Of a DNA stretch of 64,000 nucleotides, positions 23,760 to 35,610 are shown one piece after another. Each line of letters opens with the position of its first letter. Within the stretch, counting starts at the first letter, position 1. The stretch is from assembly GCA_037074705.1 (NCBI GenBank), contig CM073590.1:113666100-113730099 (forward strand), written 5' to 3'. The position numbers were made by a program, and so were the translations under genes. Under the pieces are notes generated by a model. It saw nothing but the letters and a program-made list of their open reading frames with translations. It was not told where the DNA came from and ran no database searches. The stretch is from Zhengitettix transpicula (Eukaryota > Arthropoda > Insecta > Orthoptera > Tetrigidae).

Positions 23760-24007
23760 AATGAATAAGAAAGATAGCCAATTCAGACAAAAAGTGATAA
23801 TATAAATTCCACACATTTCTGAGATCCTTGTCCCTTTCATCATGTGTGAAGAAGAGCATAGCGCGACACAACTGCACTTGTCAGTTGACAAAACTCAAAA
23901 GCTTTTGAGTTCTTCGCACCTGACGAAAGGGACAAGGATCCCAGAAATGTTGTGCGGTATTTATATTATAACTTTTTTGTCTGAATTGGCTATCTTTCTT
24001 ATTCATT
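23760..24007. mobile_element. Inverted-repeat MITE, copy 4 (best preserved)
   Basis: The left end AATGAATAAGAAAGATAGCC and the right end GGCTATCTTTCTTATTCATT are perfect complements, followed by ATTCAGACAAAAA / TTTTTGTCTGAAT. Inner arms carry GATCCTTGTCCCTTTC and GAAAGGGACAAGGATC, and the loop is centred on CTCAAAAGCTTTTGAG. Total 248 bp with no coding capacity. It is the cleanest copy and could serve as the family reference. Fragments of its ends recur at 25876 and 60328. Confidence 0.85.
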
Positions 24008-24944
24008 AAAACATGTAGTATCTGATGTAGTTATAGTTTATGATCAATCTCTGTGCATTTATTTGATTTAATTATTGTTTTGTATTTAGGTATATCAAAG
24101 AATCATCAATTGGTGTATCCAAAAATTATAAAAATATTTTGAGAGGATCTTTTTTTATTCTTTAAATTTAGTTATATAAGTTTCTAAGTGGATTGAATGA
24201 TTTTCTTTACATCATACATTTTACTATAATGTGAAGTTCTAACTTCTCTTGTTGAATCTAATATTAATGCTGTACTAATTTGATTGAATCTAAATTTTGT
24301 ATGAAGATAATTATATTAATTTATTCTTCTTAATCTCTAATCAACTTCTAATGGTGCTAGATTTTTTATCTATAATAGAAAATATTATTCTTGTAGAGAG
24401 TATAAAACTTACAAACTCATGTTATAATTGCATATGGTAATCAGGAAGACTGATAAAAACTAAATCATTAGTTAAAAGTAAAAACTTTTGTTCAGTAGAT
24501 ACATTGTTAAGATACTGTATAGTAGTATACAGCTTACTGTATCAAGCTGTTGTAATCAACTTCAAAGAGCTTTATAAACAAATTTGTACCAAGGTTAAAA
24601 TGCATGTTAATCACACTGACATCTTCATATAGTTTAGAAAATGTATACAAGTCTTGGTGATCATTTGTCTGCTAATTTAATCTCCATATCTTTAGTGTTA
24701 CAAAACAAGTCAATTAAGAAGAAACCATTAAATACTTATATGGGAAATGTACATATTGGTAATTGATTCACTTTTATGTGAATTGTTTTGAAAGACAAAT
24801 AGTCTAGTACAATAATGGGGATAGATCTGGGAATATAAAAGTGCTGTAGTATTTTATATAAATTTGCAATGTCATTAATGACAGCCCAAAAGTTTCCAGC
24901 CATGAAATGTCTTTTCCAATATAACAAATATTCACAATTAAATT

Positions 24945-25573
24945 ATGACCATTAATTTGACAGAAATATATATTTTTTTCAATGGTTTCCTTTTAAAAAT
25001 AGATATTTCTGGCAAGACTCCATATTATTACCACAGAGATTATATTTTGCATTTAATGAAACCATTTCTAACAACAAGTAAGAGCTATAATCAGTTGTTT
25101 GTCTTTGATGGTTTTAATTTAACTCACTGTTGTTGTTTAACTATTGACATTGTTGAAAGGATAAATGAAATGATGAAAGAAATATTAAAATTAATATATA
25201 GATGTGTATGTATATATAAAATATATATTTTTTACTGAAGGAATGTTTATTAGTGTGTTTATTGTTATATATTTCTTCATTTTCTATATTTATAGTACAT
25301 GAATTTCTACAATTTGGTTATTATTACAATTCTTTAATAACTATTCCAGAATTTATTGATACAGTTTTGCGTAGAATTGTAAATAAAAAGGATGCCAGAC
25401 ATATTTATACATTACATTTAATACAATATCTTTTAAGAAATACATTATTGATTTTATTATTGTGTTATTTTTATAATCTCTTCCAAAGTTTTACTCAAGA
25501 GTTATACAGTCTTTGTTTTATATTAAAGTGTTATTACATGAAATGTGTAACCAAGTTATATTATCTTAATTAA
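24945..25573 (+). CDS. Possible terminal exons of an unidentified gene
   Basis: Two neighbouring open stretches (24945-25238 and 25253-25573) of about 100 codons each in very AT-rich DNA. They could be joined by a small intron: GTGTATG donors lie near 25203-25209 and a TTTATAG acceptor near 25293. The second part reads VHEFLQFGYYYNS...PEFIDTVLRRIVNKKDARHIY.LHLIQYLLRN and ends at TAA. An AATAAA follows about 65 nt later (25638). I do not recognise the family. The leucine-rich helical look could be real or due to composition. No upstream exon was found. Confidence 0.25.
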
Positions 25574-25637
25574 ATAATTTAATATTGATGTAAGAAGTTA
25601 TGAATAATATACTAATGTATTTATTATGATATGTTTG

Positions 25638-25643
25638 TAATAA
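25638..25643 (+). terminator. Candidate poly(A) signal after the unidentified frame
   Basis: AATAAA in the context TTTGTAATAAAACTAAA, about 65 nt after the stop at 25573. It is meaningful only if the open frames upstream are real exons. Confidence 0.25.
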
Positions 25644-25875
25644 AACTAAATTTTGCAATGAATTTTCTGTCATTTTGATTATCACTCATATTTTTATTTA
25701 AGACACATTTGGTAAAGTAACAACACAGTATTTGATTTTCACTATATTCTCAAAAATATTTTGTTTTCTTCTAAAATTGGACAAAAGTTATAAATTAAAA
25801 TGAAAAATTAATCTGTCTTGTTTCAATAAAAGATTTAAGGAAATAAGTTTACTATTTTTGTTGTTTATTTTCATT

Positions 25876-25905
25876 TTATAATTGGCTATCTTTCTTATTC
25901 ACTAA
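25876..25905. repeat. End fragment of the inverted-repeat MITE
   Basis: TTGGCTATCTTTCTTATTCA matches the right terminus of the element at 23760-24007. Confidence 0.6.
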
Positions 25906-25984
25906 AAATATCATCTAGGTTGTTTGATATTTTGCCTGTAGACAATTCAGTCTCACTTCAGATTTGTTGTACGTGGGAAAATCA

Positions 25985-26640
25985 TTAATGTATATATATT
26001 AGAAATCATAACTGGCCAATTACAGTCCCTTGCGGAACAACGGAGGAAATATTTCTCTATTGAAACAACTAACTTTTTATCTTTACCGTTTGAGTCGTAC
26101 CTGTAATAAATTCCTTTATCCCGATTACTACCCTATACTGCCCCTATCTAGTTTCGGCAGCAGAATATTATCGGGCACAGCATCGAATACGACTTCAAAA
26201 TATATTATTACATTGTCTATTCTGCCTCCATTAGCTCCTTCACCTGATCGTTCCTGGAATAATAAGATTGTCTGGCTATCCTTGAATCCATATTGTCCTT
26301 TGAAAAATCATTCATTAGTTTCAAATTCCCTACGAATGTAATTCGAAATTAAATTACCCATTATTTTAGTTTCTCTGTAATTTGCAACGCTGGATTTTTC
26401 ACGGTCTTTGACGAGCGGAACTAGATGCGCGGATTCGTACTAATCCGCTACTATTTATGTAATTTGAGCCACAAAATCCTTTCCTGATTTGCTTTATTTC
26501 TATTCGGCAATTAGTTGACAATGGAAAGAGAAACAGAGCTGCTATCGGTCGATCTGTTCTGCAACAACGGAATGAATGGTCTGGGATTATTGCGGTGCTC
26601 GGTATTTTATATAACCTTAAATAGATCACATAAACAAATT
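25985..26640 (-). pseudogene. Non-LTR reverse-transcriptase relic (CR1/Jockey-like)
   Basis: Minus-strand reading from 26.5 kb downwards gives VPLVKDREKSSVANYRE, then YGFKDSQTILLFQER, GGRIDNVIIYFEVVFDAVP, DNILLPKL, FITGTTQTVKI and finally VVPQGTVIGQL near 26040-26010. This is the ordered series of reverse-transcriptase blocks from YRPISL through FSKAFD to GVPQGTVLGPL. Frameshifts and stops break it, and the YADD region is missing. Confidence 0.7.
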
Positions 26641-28790
26641 AAAATTGCACATTTGAAGCATGAACCATAACTTCTATTGGAAATAAATTGATCACTTTCC
26701 GGGAAATGACCCTTATGCATGATTTGCAATTTCTTCCTGGAACAGAAGCTTCTCACCACAATGCATTGTAGTTATAAGAGGTTGTCCAGTAATAAATTGA
26801 GGACGAGTATTTTGTTCTACTGGTCAATAGAATTTTATCTAGTAAGACAATCACTCTTCTCTCGAATTCGTACCACGATGTGTATCAAGAGACTTTCTAA
26901 GGAAACGCGATAGTTTAGACATCAATCCGAAATGTGTCTGGCCACGCCCCTAAATGAGCTGTAGCGCCGAGGAGAAAGAAAAATACAATTTTATTTAACG
27001 TTATTAAACATTTATTGAGGACTTGTCAACTTCATGCCTGTAGCTCGATGGCGCCACTCTGGCGCGTAGTTAGTTCAAGGATTCTATGACCAGTTCTCGC
27101 ACGGACCAGACCCGAAATACGAATTTCCGTGTCGAGTACTGCGGTTTGCTGAGGGCGAATTTGGGTAAGGGGAAGCTTGGGAGTGGAGAAAAGCGCTTGC
27201 AGAAATATAGGAATTTTGTTAATTAGTGATTGACTGGACCAAAAGAAATAGAGATTTCTGACAAGGCCTTTATGGTTCATTAGTCATCTTAGAGAGAGGA
27301 CAAGCCCAGAGTCGACGGTAAAGGTTTGATCAAAACAGGGTTGACAACAGACGCAAGCGTCAGATACACAACCATTAACTGCCAAATTGCTCAGTCCTTG
27401 ATGGATCCCGTACGATTGTTCATAATATCATTGTATTTAACTAAGTAAATGGCAATACATAACCTAAATTTCAGTATTTTTATTTTAAAAGCCAGTTGCA
27501 GTATAAATTTACTGTGCCACTGATTCGCCTTTATTTTGATTGATTACATGCTTATTTCATTGGAGGAATTTAAAAACAATTAGAATAATTTTATAATCCT
27601 ATTGGTATACAGGAAGAGGATATGACTGACCTGAACCATCACCTGACTCGATAAACTCGTGAAATAGGGAAACATCTCCACAAACGTAAGTTCATACAAA
27701 TACAGACTGTGATAACGGAAATCAAACTAGATATGTCTTACGTAGATAGAAACCGTAAATTTCAGACAAATTTAATCTATTATAACATTATCTGCAATAA
27801 TAACAAAAAATTCATTTGAGTCTCATGTGATAGAAAGAATTTTCCTTTTTTCATTTTTTTTAAGTAAAAGAAACTGATAATTTAATGTCAGGTACTTTTA
27901 ATTTTTTAAAATTGATTTATTACTATAACAAGGAAGTATGATTATCGCTAAATGAGTTATGTGTTTGTAAATAGATGAAAATAATTACATGAGCATGCTA
28001 ATTAAATTTATGGAGATTTAGTTGTAATATACTTCTGAAGTTGAACACGATCTGAGTCAACCGCGTAACTTACGTATTTTGTAATTCGTTATTGTACCGT
28101 ACTTCTTGGCTGACAAATACATTCCTACGTATTATAATGAGCCTGCATAAATTTGTGACGCTGTGACTAGCTACCTGGTATTGAAACGCTGTTTATTCTG
28201 ACTAGATTGTAGAATATTTTCTTTTCTTGGTCGCTTCAGTATCCAGGTACACAATACACAATACTAATTATCGCTATTTATTCCAAGCGCGTGTTCGAAT
28301 TTGTGGTGTAATAGAGGCTTCTGATTACGAAGCAAATGTTTCTTTCCAACAAACGAAACATACCTCAGAATTTTTTTCTGAAAGATTTTCTGCATTTAAA
28401 GAGATGTCGAAGCTAAAGCTGTAGCGTTGGAGTCAATGGAAAATCGAATGCAGAAAGATCGCCAATGCGGTTTATTTAAATCATATTCATGAGACTAAAC
28501 GAGATCAGACATTTGTGATAAACTGCACAAGCCAGCCTATCTTAGGAAGGGAAGATCACATACTCAAAATCAAACCAAGGACACGAAAGCTGATGTAGGA
28601 AAATTATCATTGCTAAGTAAAACCGCTAATGGGTTGGAATAAATTACATGCAACGCTATTCGTGTGTACTCCAGTTAGTAAAAGTAGTAGCAGAAATGTT
28701 TTTTTTAAAAAAAAGCGTTGTTGCCTAAATCGCTAAAACCTTTAAGTGAAGTGTGGATCAAAATTCTTCTTAAGTTTTTTTGAACCAGCG
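26640..28790. other. Intergenic stretch, no element identified
   Basis: Contains scattered open frames of 60-80 codons (26719-26913 plus, 27280-27032 minus, 28227-28424 plus) without recognisable motifs. The region 26900-27330 is less AT-rich and may be the 5' portion of the retroelement relic at 26 kb. A T7A9 tract lies at 28700-28713. Confidence 0.35.
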
Positions 28791-28799
28791 TATTTCTAT

Positions 28800-29150
28800 T
28801 GATCCAGCATACTTCTATTGCTAATTATTGTTAACATTAAAACTGTGCATATGTCCGACGGTAGCTAATTGAAATATTTTCAGAAGTTTAATCTTAAATG
28901 TGGCAAATGTTAGAAATATGTTAATTATACCATATATGCATAAACTGCATCCGTTGGCATGGAGCCCAGAAATTTCTCTTAATGTAAGGACGAAAAGTCA
29001 TGGCCTATGAAGAATTTGTATTAATCTTTTTTACTGTGACTTCATTGGTCTTTAACATTTATATTATATAAACTTGTTCAATCAGCTACCACCGGACATA
29101 TGTACAGTTGTAATGTTAACAATAATTAACAATAGAAGTATGCTGGATCA
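28800..29150. mobile_element. Foldback element with about 75-bp inverted repeats
   Basis: TGATCCAGCATACTTCTATTG opens the left arm at 28800, and its exact complement closes the right arm at 29150. The arms continue through TAATTATTGTTAACATTA, CATATGTCCG and GGTAGCT with few mismatches. About 200 bp lies between the arms, and there is no coding capacity. GGATCAAAATT occurs just outside both ends (28754 and 29145). Confidence 0.8.
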
Positions 29151-29393
29151 AAATTGTCCCCCAAAAATGCTAAAGAAGAATCTTGACAAAACTATTTAAA
29201 GAGTCCGGAGTAGCTACTCAAGGTTATTCTACGGTCATGAGAAAAACTTTGAAGGGTAGTACAGCTTACTGGAAAACATTTTTTTTTGTATAGGAATGTA
29301 TGGTCGGAATTGACGCGTTGAGGCACGAACTCAAAAAAAGAAAAACAGTGCCTATTTACATACTCATTATAAATTATTTCTTTTTAGGAACAT

Positions 29394-29640
29394 TTACAAT
29401 AAGTGCTCAAAATTGCGATCACCGACAGTAATACATGTTTGGCAGCGACGAAGGAGTGACTGGGGAACAGTTCCAAATGACGTTTCCCCGCAGATGCATG
29501 AGACATTCTCCTGCCCTCTACCCTCAGCATTGCCAGTCAATCACAGCTGTTTAATTAGCATTATTGTTGGTGCCTATTCGGTTCAGTCTGCATTATCCTC
29601 ATTAAAAACATTTTTTTAAAATTGATTTATGGTCGCGTCA
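29394..29640 (-). pseudogene. C-terminal tail of a DUF4817-type transposase
   Basis: The minus-strand frame ending at the stop 29396-29394 reads ICGETSFGTVPQSLLRRC then QTCITVGDRNFEHLL. This is the typical closing segment of Tc1/mariner-superfamily transposases of the DUF4817 group (..RC...CI...G.HFEHLL). Upstream sequence is broken by stops. The rest of the element is not visible here. Confidence 0.5.
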
Positions 29641-29696
29641 ACCTGTTGGTTATTGGCGACCCTCTAAAAGTAATTACATAATTAAGTTACAGCAGG

Positions 29697-30520
29697 TTAG
29701 AAAATTTCCAATTGTGAACAACGTTTCAAATAGCGGAAGTCAGTTTTGCGTCGGAGACGAACTCCAGGAGGCTCTTCATCGCGATGGTGTGTATGCAGAA
29801 GTCTTCTCCAGAGAACTCGGCTAAAGTCCTCCTGCGTGTATTCAAATAGAATATGCAGGATGGTGATGGCTTGATCACATACATCACAGGTGGGCTGATC
29901 TGTTATGGAAAAAATATATTCGTGAGTGAGTTGGGTGTGCAAAGTTCTAATTCTGGAGATTATTATTTGTTTTCTTGTGATGTTGTTGAGTTGGCACAGA
30001 TCTTCTGATGTTTGCAGGTTCAGATGGAAGAAGCCGTTATTTCCTCCTCTCCTCGTGTCCTGCAAGCTACCCTCCACTTTTCCCGTACATTCATTTAGAA
30101 TGTCCGAGGCTGTACAGGTTAGGGCTTCGAACAATGGTAGATCTTCTTGTGCAGTCACCGCCAGTGCGTCCACCTCCTCGTCTTCCCTGCGATGCCTGCA
30201 TGAGCAGGGATCCAGACAAGCTGCACGGATTTCCCTCGCGAACTGCTGAGATGTTGGTTAGCTCTGATGGCATTGATGGTGCCATTCCTTATTTTAGGGT
30301 CTCGTAAGTTCTTTAGTGATTGCAAAGAGTCTGTTAGGATCATAATTCTGTTGATTGAAGATTCCAGGCAGTATTCAACTCCATTGCTATGGAGAAGGTT
30401 TCAGCGGTGGTGCTAGAAGCAGAATTATGGATGGCTATTTTCCTGTTGAAGTTGGGAAGAATCACCGCACAGGTAGTGCCTACTTCCGTTTTTGTTATAA
30501 CTCCGGATATATTTGATTTG
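29697..30520 (-). pseudogene. Jockey/I-type retrotransposon RNase H relic
   Basis: The minus strand from 30343 reads ILTDSLQSLKNLRDP and then VQLVWIPAHAGIAG, the RNase H motifs TDSqsal and WvPgHagi..NE. From 30173 a second frame continues with NITRKQIIISRIRTLHTQLT, CDVCDQAITILHILFEY and RRLLH. This is the C-terminal zinc-knuckle-like segment (CxxC..HIL..C) that follows RNase H in these elements. The upstream start (KNGSRHYLCGDSSQ) is at about 30510. Frames change at least once, so it is dead. Confidence 0.8.
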
Positions 30521-30529
30521 ATTTATTTC

Positions 30530-31050
30530 TTCCATCAGTCCTCGTACGAGGAAAAAGGATGCGTCATTGCATAAAATTACAATATATATAATGATGCTAC
30601 AATTATACACTGTTAACAGTTAACATAGTAATACTAAAAATCGGAAGCGCAAATTTCCCTTTCAACATAAGTAAAAGAACCATTTAGTAATAATAATAAA
30701 AATTATAATTCTTTGACTATACTAAAGGTATAATATAAGAACTCAAAAAATTTTAATACGCACTAAATAAAAAAAATAATGTTTCGAGAATCACCTATCA
30801 TAAAATATAGAATTACACATAACATAAGAATAAACACAAAGCCTCACACACGCACACTATGAAGAAACAAACGATGTACAAGTCTCTTCACGAAACAGAG
30901 CGACGAGGAATCTGCAAACTCCAGGCCGTACATGAAACAAACAAACAAAAGAGTAGAAAAGACCAACAGAGACTACGCATGAAATAAGTAGTTTTATTAA
31001 CAACACATTGAACTTTTTTGCTGTATACCAAAAATTATTATTAGGGGAAC
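30530..31050. other. Intergenic stretch between retroelement relics
   Basis: AT-rich, no recognised coding or structural feature. It may include 3' untranslated sequence of neighbouring non-LTR copies. Confidence 0.35.
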
Positions 31051-31059
31051 GATCAAGAA

Positions 31060-31330
31060 ACTTCTGTTCTGAGTAAAACACCAACGCCTTTCAGTAGAAT
31101 ATTTTTACACTGAATCGCCAAAATCTTGTAGTTGTTATTGTTTTTTTTACATCTGGAGAAAGACTATTGTATAAAACTATCCCTGAATGGTGAATACTTC
31201 TCTGGTAGAGAGCAAGGAGATGCTGAGCGATTTATAGTTTCATAATCGTGAGTCTCGCCATTCGTTTGAAAAAGATTCATGTTCCGCTTAATGAACTTTA
31301 AAATTTCGCGAATAAACATAAGAAGAGTTA
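31060..31330 (-). pseudogene. C-terminal scrap of a non-LTR reverse transcriptase
   Basis: The minus strand includes HSGIVLYNSLSPDVKKT followed by F..FSVKIFY. This resembles the HSGxxLFNxLPxxI...FK..LK.FL closing segment of many insect retrotransposon polyproteins. It is only a short, degenerate piece. Confidence 0.45.
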
Positions 31331-31772
31331 ATATTCGCAGAATTTTGAAATACGAGTATCAACTAGAGTTATTATCTGTATTAGAAAGTATTCTAATTGC
31401 ACGCTTTTGCAACTTGAATATTTCAATTGCTCTAATTTACAATGTCATAAAACATAAGGGAACGAAAATACGTAAAGTGCACCACTTTCGTTGCTTTAAT
31501 TTTCACCATCCTGCCCTATTTTCACTTTTAGTATAATTGAATAGGATTTACATGCCCTACTAACTCGTATGTACACCAAAATCGTTGAACATGATTCAAC
31601 AGCTCAAAAATATTTATAAGAAAAGATTAAATTCCATAAATCTTCGCAGAAAGATTCACTTACAAATCTGCTTACATGTTCATTCTTCAGTCATTTAAAA
31701 CCATTACTGTTTCGTATTGCCATATTTAAGAAACTTTTGACTTTATCAACAGAATTGGAATCACAAATATAC

Positions 31773-32810
31773 TGTAATGCCAATTAATTGAGACATTAGT
31801 TGAGAAATTAAAAAAATAAATTGTTTGAGAAATCTATTCTTGACGGCGGTACAGAACACAGCAACAATGTAGCCAAGTATTGTTTCCTTTGTCGGAAGAA
31901 GCAATGCGCGCTCAAAATTACGAGAGAGTCCAGTTCACATTATGATATGGTAGAGTTCAGGTCGCATTCGCAGAAAGGTTTGGTCGCAGGAAGATATTGA
32001 GAAGTTAGAGTTGGCTGGAAGGTTTGATCAAGTACAGGTCGTATTAAAATAGACGAGATATTCTTTTAAAAAGTAAAGTTAAGTAGAAGCAGTGAGCAGT
32101 CAGACACGACAGAAGTTGATCGAGTTGAAATATACAAGACAATTTGAAATATTCAAAGGAAATTTGCAGAGAAACATCGAGAATTATCAATCAACAGCTT
32201 TGATTGGTTTCTGAATATTTTGCTCAAGACGAAATATTCATTTGAGCAGAACTACGAAACCTGCTAAACACAAACAGTCTTGTGAACATAGCCGGGCAGA
32301 ATTAGCAGAGGTCGACCGAGGGAGAGACGAAAAGGAGGTTTATCCTGGTTCCTGAGTTTTGAACTAAAAATATTAATTTTAGAATCTGTGAGTTTTTAGA
32401 AGCAGTGCAAAACCCCGCCAAAGTGTTTCGTCAATTACAAGGTATCCTGGAATGCTGCCGTGAGTAACAATATAAAACAAACAATTATGTAAACCTAATT
32501 AAAAGATAGACGTCAGGTTTCGTTCTCTTCTTATACATAAAAAAATTGTAATTAGAATCCATCTTTTTAGTTTAATTTCGTTGACAAGTAAATTTCGTCA
32601 TAGTTAATTGACGAGTAAATCTTTTCTCTTTTAAATTGGAATTTGTGTTTAAATTGAGAAATAAAATGATTCGCCATTATCAAACCCAGTAGAGACCCTG
32701 AGATATGTTTAAATTGTGTAATTGTTTTTTTAAACATTGATAATAAATTTGTTTGTTTGTAAATTAAATTCTTTCATTTAAATAAACACCACTCATTTTT
32801 GTTTATTACA
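31773..32810 (+). mobile_element. Solo LTR copy C with ATAC target duplication
   Basis: A 1038-bp element starting TGTAATGCCAATTAATTG and ending TTTATTACA, so the termini TGTAAT/ATTACA are inverted. The 4-bp target duplication ATAC is present at 31769-31772 and 32811-32814. It has the same internal landmarks as the copies at 36.2-37.1 and 44.5-45.5 kb (TTTGTCGGAAG, ATTAAAAGATAGACGTCAGG, TTTCGTTCTCTT, CAAACCCAGTAGAGACCCTGAG). Complete duplication and no internal region indicate a solo LTR. The family is gypsy-like by target length; this is an inference. Confidence 0.85.
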
Positions 32811-32814
32811 ATAC

Positions 32815-34400
32815 TTTTAGGTATATTTAAGGTTACGAAGTATTTTTACGGAACTGCAAAATGTGTTTGTTATTCAAAGTGAAGGATTGCGATAATAAAA
32901 ACAAAGCATAATTAATTTTCAGTCTTTTAGCCTTATTTGACATCTCCTCCGAAGCGACATCTACGAAGAGAGTCGAGAGTGCAACGTGTCGTGTAACGAG
33001 ACGATTTGTTTCCAATTTACATCACTCCAAAATCCATATTCACGTTAATAGAACTGATATGTCGAGTCACAGCATTATTTTTTTTTAAGTTCTCAGCGTT
33101 AGCGTAGAATTTAATAGGATTTAATTTTGGCGACGAGCAATATTTTCACTTCATAATGTTTACATATCCTGTTATTAAATTAGAAGTTAGGTTGTGGTAA
33201 TTTATTCAGTAGCCGCTCATTATATTTCGTAAATAAATTTTGCAGTTTTTATTCGAAAAAGTCTCAATTTCTTTCCCATTTCTTCTGAAATAAATAAAAA
33301 AAATTGGAGAAACGCTTTAACTTTGTCATTGAGGTAAAATCGTGAAAGCGTTTTTAATCATATTCATAGCCGATTTTGTGAAGAAATTTACAACATATCT
33401 GATATACTTATGTCAGTGCCGTAGACCGCGCTCCAGAGCTTAACATTATCTTGTAACCTGACGGATTATTTTGATTAAAGCCAAAATAAAAAATATTCAT
33501 ATTAATAACAACAAATATACGAATAGTTATTGAAATAAAAACTTGACCGATGAATGGTAACTCAATAATAAAACAACAACAAAGGATGAAAAGAGAACTG
33601 TACTAAAGTAAACAACAGAATGATCATGTGACTTACTTTCGATTGAATTGCTGTCAGACTTGTCAACAAGCTCGATTTTTAGTTTTGATCGCACAGCCAT
33701 TATTAATTTAACTATGCAAATAAATCACGTTGTTTATCAACGAACAGGGATCTCAAGAATTATTTCATGTATACATCGTTAAATAAATATTCAAGCATTA
33801 TTAATCAACTTCCAAATAAAACAAGATAATTTCTCTTGAATTTGACGTCACGAGTTTACCTTCAGTATTTTCCGCAAACGCGTGAATAATACTTAATTAT
33901 GAATGCAGAAATAGAGGTCGGCAGAAATATTTTCGCAAGTGTGCAAGAATTAAATCTCTTGCGAGCAAATCGTGTCCTTGAGTCTGACGTCGGATGTTTG
34001 CCTTCAGATCGTGTATATATGTATACAAGCTCGCGATTAACTACAATTATAGCCGGAAGGATCAGCTAAAAGTTCATTACTGGTAATAACTGCACTGTTT
34101 AAATTTGCGTAATGAAGATATTTTGAATTGCTGTACACAGACAATACATAAAAATGTTGGGAACTAAGATTCTGGGTTTGTCATTGTAATTTGGTCGCAT
34201 AGAATTTCTTAGATGAAAACGACACGAGAGCTTTATTTACAGACGGAGCTGTTTTATATAACTGAATTTATTTTTGTCATACACTCTGAATAATGTATTT
34301 AATTTGTGTAGTGTTACATTCATCTCGCATATTATACTTTTTAAAATAATAGTTAGAAATGGCACTAAATTCTCATCATAGATTGTATTTTTACGTCTGT
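32815..34400. other. Intergenic AT-rich stretch
   Basis: No gene, repeat family or structured RNA recognised. The largest open frame has 60 codons and no recognisable motif. Confidence 0.4.
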
Positions 34401-34410
34401 TTATATGAAA

Positions 34411-34598
34411 TAAATAATGCAGTTTTTTTGAACGATACCAGACAAAAGTTTATGTTTTTTTAAATTGGATGTGAAACTATTTTTTAACATTTAGCATATT
34501 TAGGAAAGACCTGACGAAGGTACAAACACGTACCGAAACGTTGTCGTAAATAAATAAAAATTTTGTCTGGTATTGGTAAAAAAACTCCATTATTTATG
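34411..34598. mobile_element. Short MITE with about 40-bp inverted ends
   Basis: Left ATAAATAATGCAGTTTTTTT and ATACCAGACAAAA are complemented at the right by TTTTGTCTGGTAT and AAAAAAACTCCATTATTTAT. The interior holds GACCTGACGAAGGTAC and CGTACCGAAACGTTGTCG. A similar CTGACGAAAGG/GAAA.GTTGTG arrangement occurs in the otherwise different element at 23760-24007. It is 188 bp with no coding capacity. Confidence 0.75.
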
Positions 34599-35610
34599 TT
34601 AAATTAGATGTTTGCCCTATTTAATCAAAGTATGTGTAACTGGAGTGAAATAAATGTACTCCGGATGTTTAGATAGTATGTAGATAAAAGAGAGTGGTAC
34701 AAATATTTAGTAAAGTAGGCAATTTTCACTACATATTAATCATAGACCTATTTATATACGTATTTTCAAGGATAGTATTATTATTTTTACACTTATACGT
34801 GACAAGAATTCGACTTTCTTTACTTTCCTGGGTGTGTTACATTTTCGGTTTTAGAATGTATACTTTTCTTAACTAATACAACCTAAAATTCGAACACAAC
34901 GAAAAATACTTACACACTGCACCATTTAAATTGATTTAAAACGCGCATTGTAGCTTTTTTGAGCACGTTCATTATCATCCATTGTTTTGAGGACCGACAA
35001 TTGAATTATCCATTTTCTCACAATGGTGATAGAATAGAGGTGTAGGGAAACAAAGTTTTTTGCTTCGCTGAAGACACTTCAAAACCTGAGAGAAGTGCAT
35101 TTCAATGTCAAAGAAAGCGTATTCGAGTAAATGGTATACAGGGGAATTATTCAGTAGTTCAGCCAGCTGACATTTCGCACGGTCTCAAACTCAAGGCGCA
35201 CACATGTAGAAAGACATACACCGTCGACATTTATGGAAGAGAGTCTCAGTTCTAGTTATGTTGTTATTGCTCACATGATTTATACGCAGCTTGTGAGGAA
35301 ATGTTTTTGGTCTTCAACCTTATTCGTTGGAAACTAATTGGTAAAGGTTCTAGGACACGTGTTAGTAGGATTTTTCCTGTATCCCCATTTACGTTTCGTT
35401 CTCATGAATGAATTTGGTTTACGAATGTATAACGTATATACTTGCCATTAGTCTTAACACACGCAGCTGCCCCCCTGTATCATTCTAACATGTTCATAGG
35501 TTGCGGGCCTAACCTGATATTGTTTTGTAATTTTCAAAATTGATTCCTTCAAGTACATTATCAAATATGTTTTGTTTATTTTCTTATATGATTTTCGTGC
35601 TGTGATTCTT

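Noticed and set aside
29926..30307. Plus-strand open frames of about 100 codons
   Set aside because: Antisense to the RNase H relic of the Jockey/I-type element, with no independent motif.
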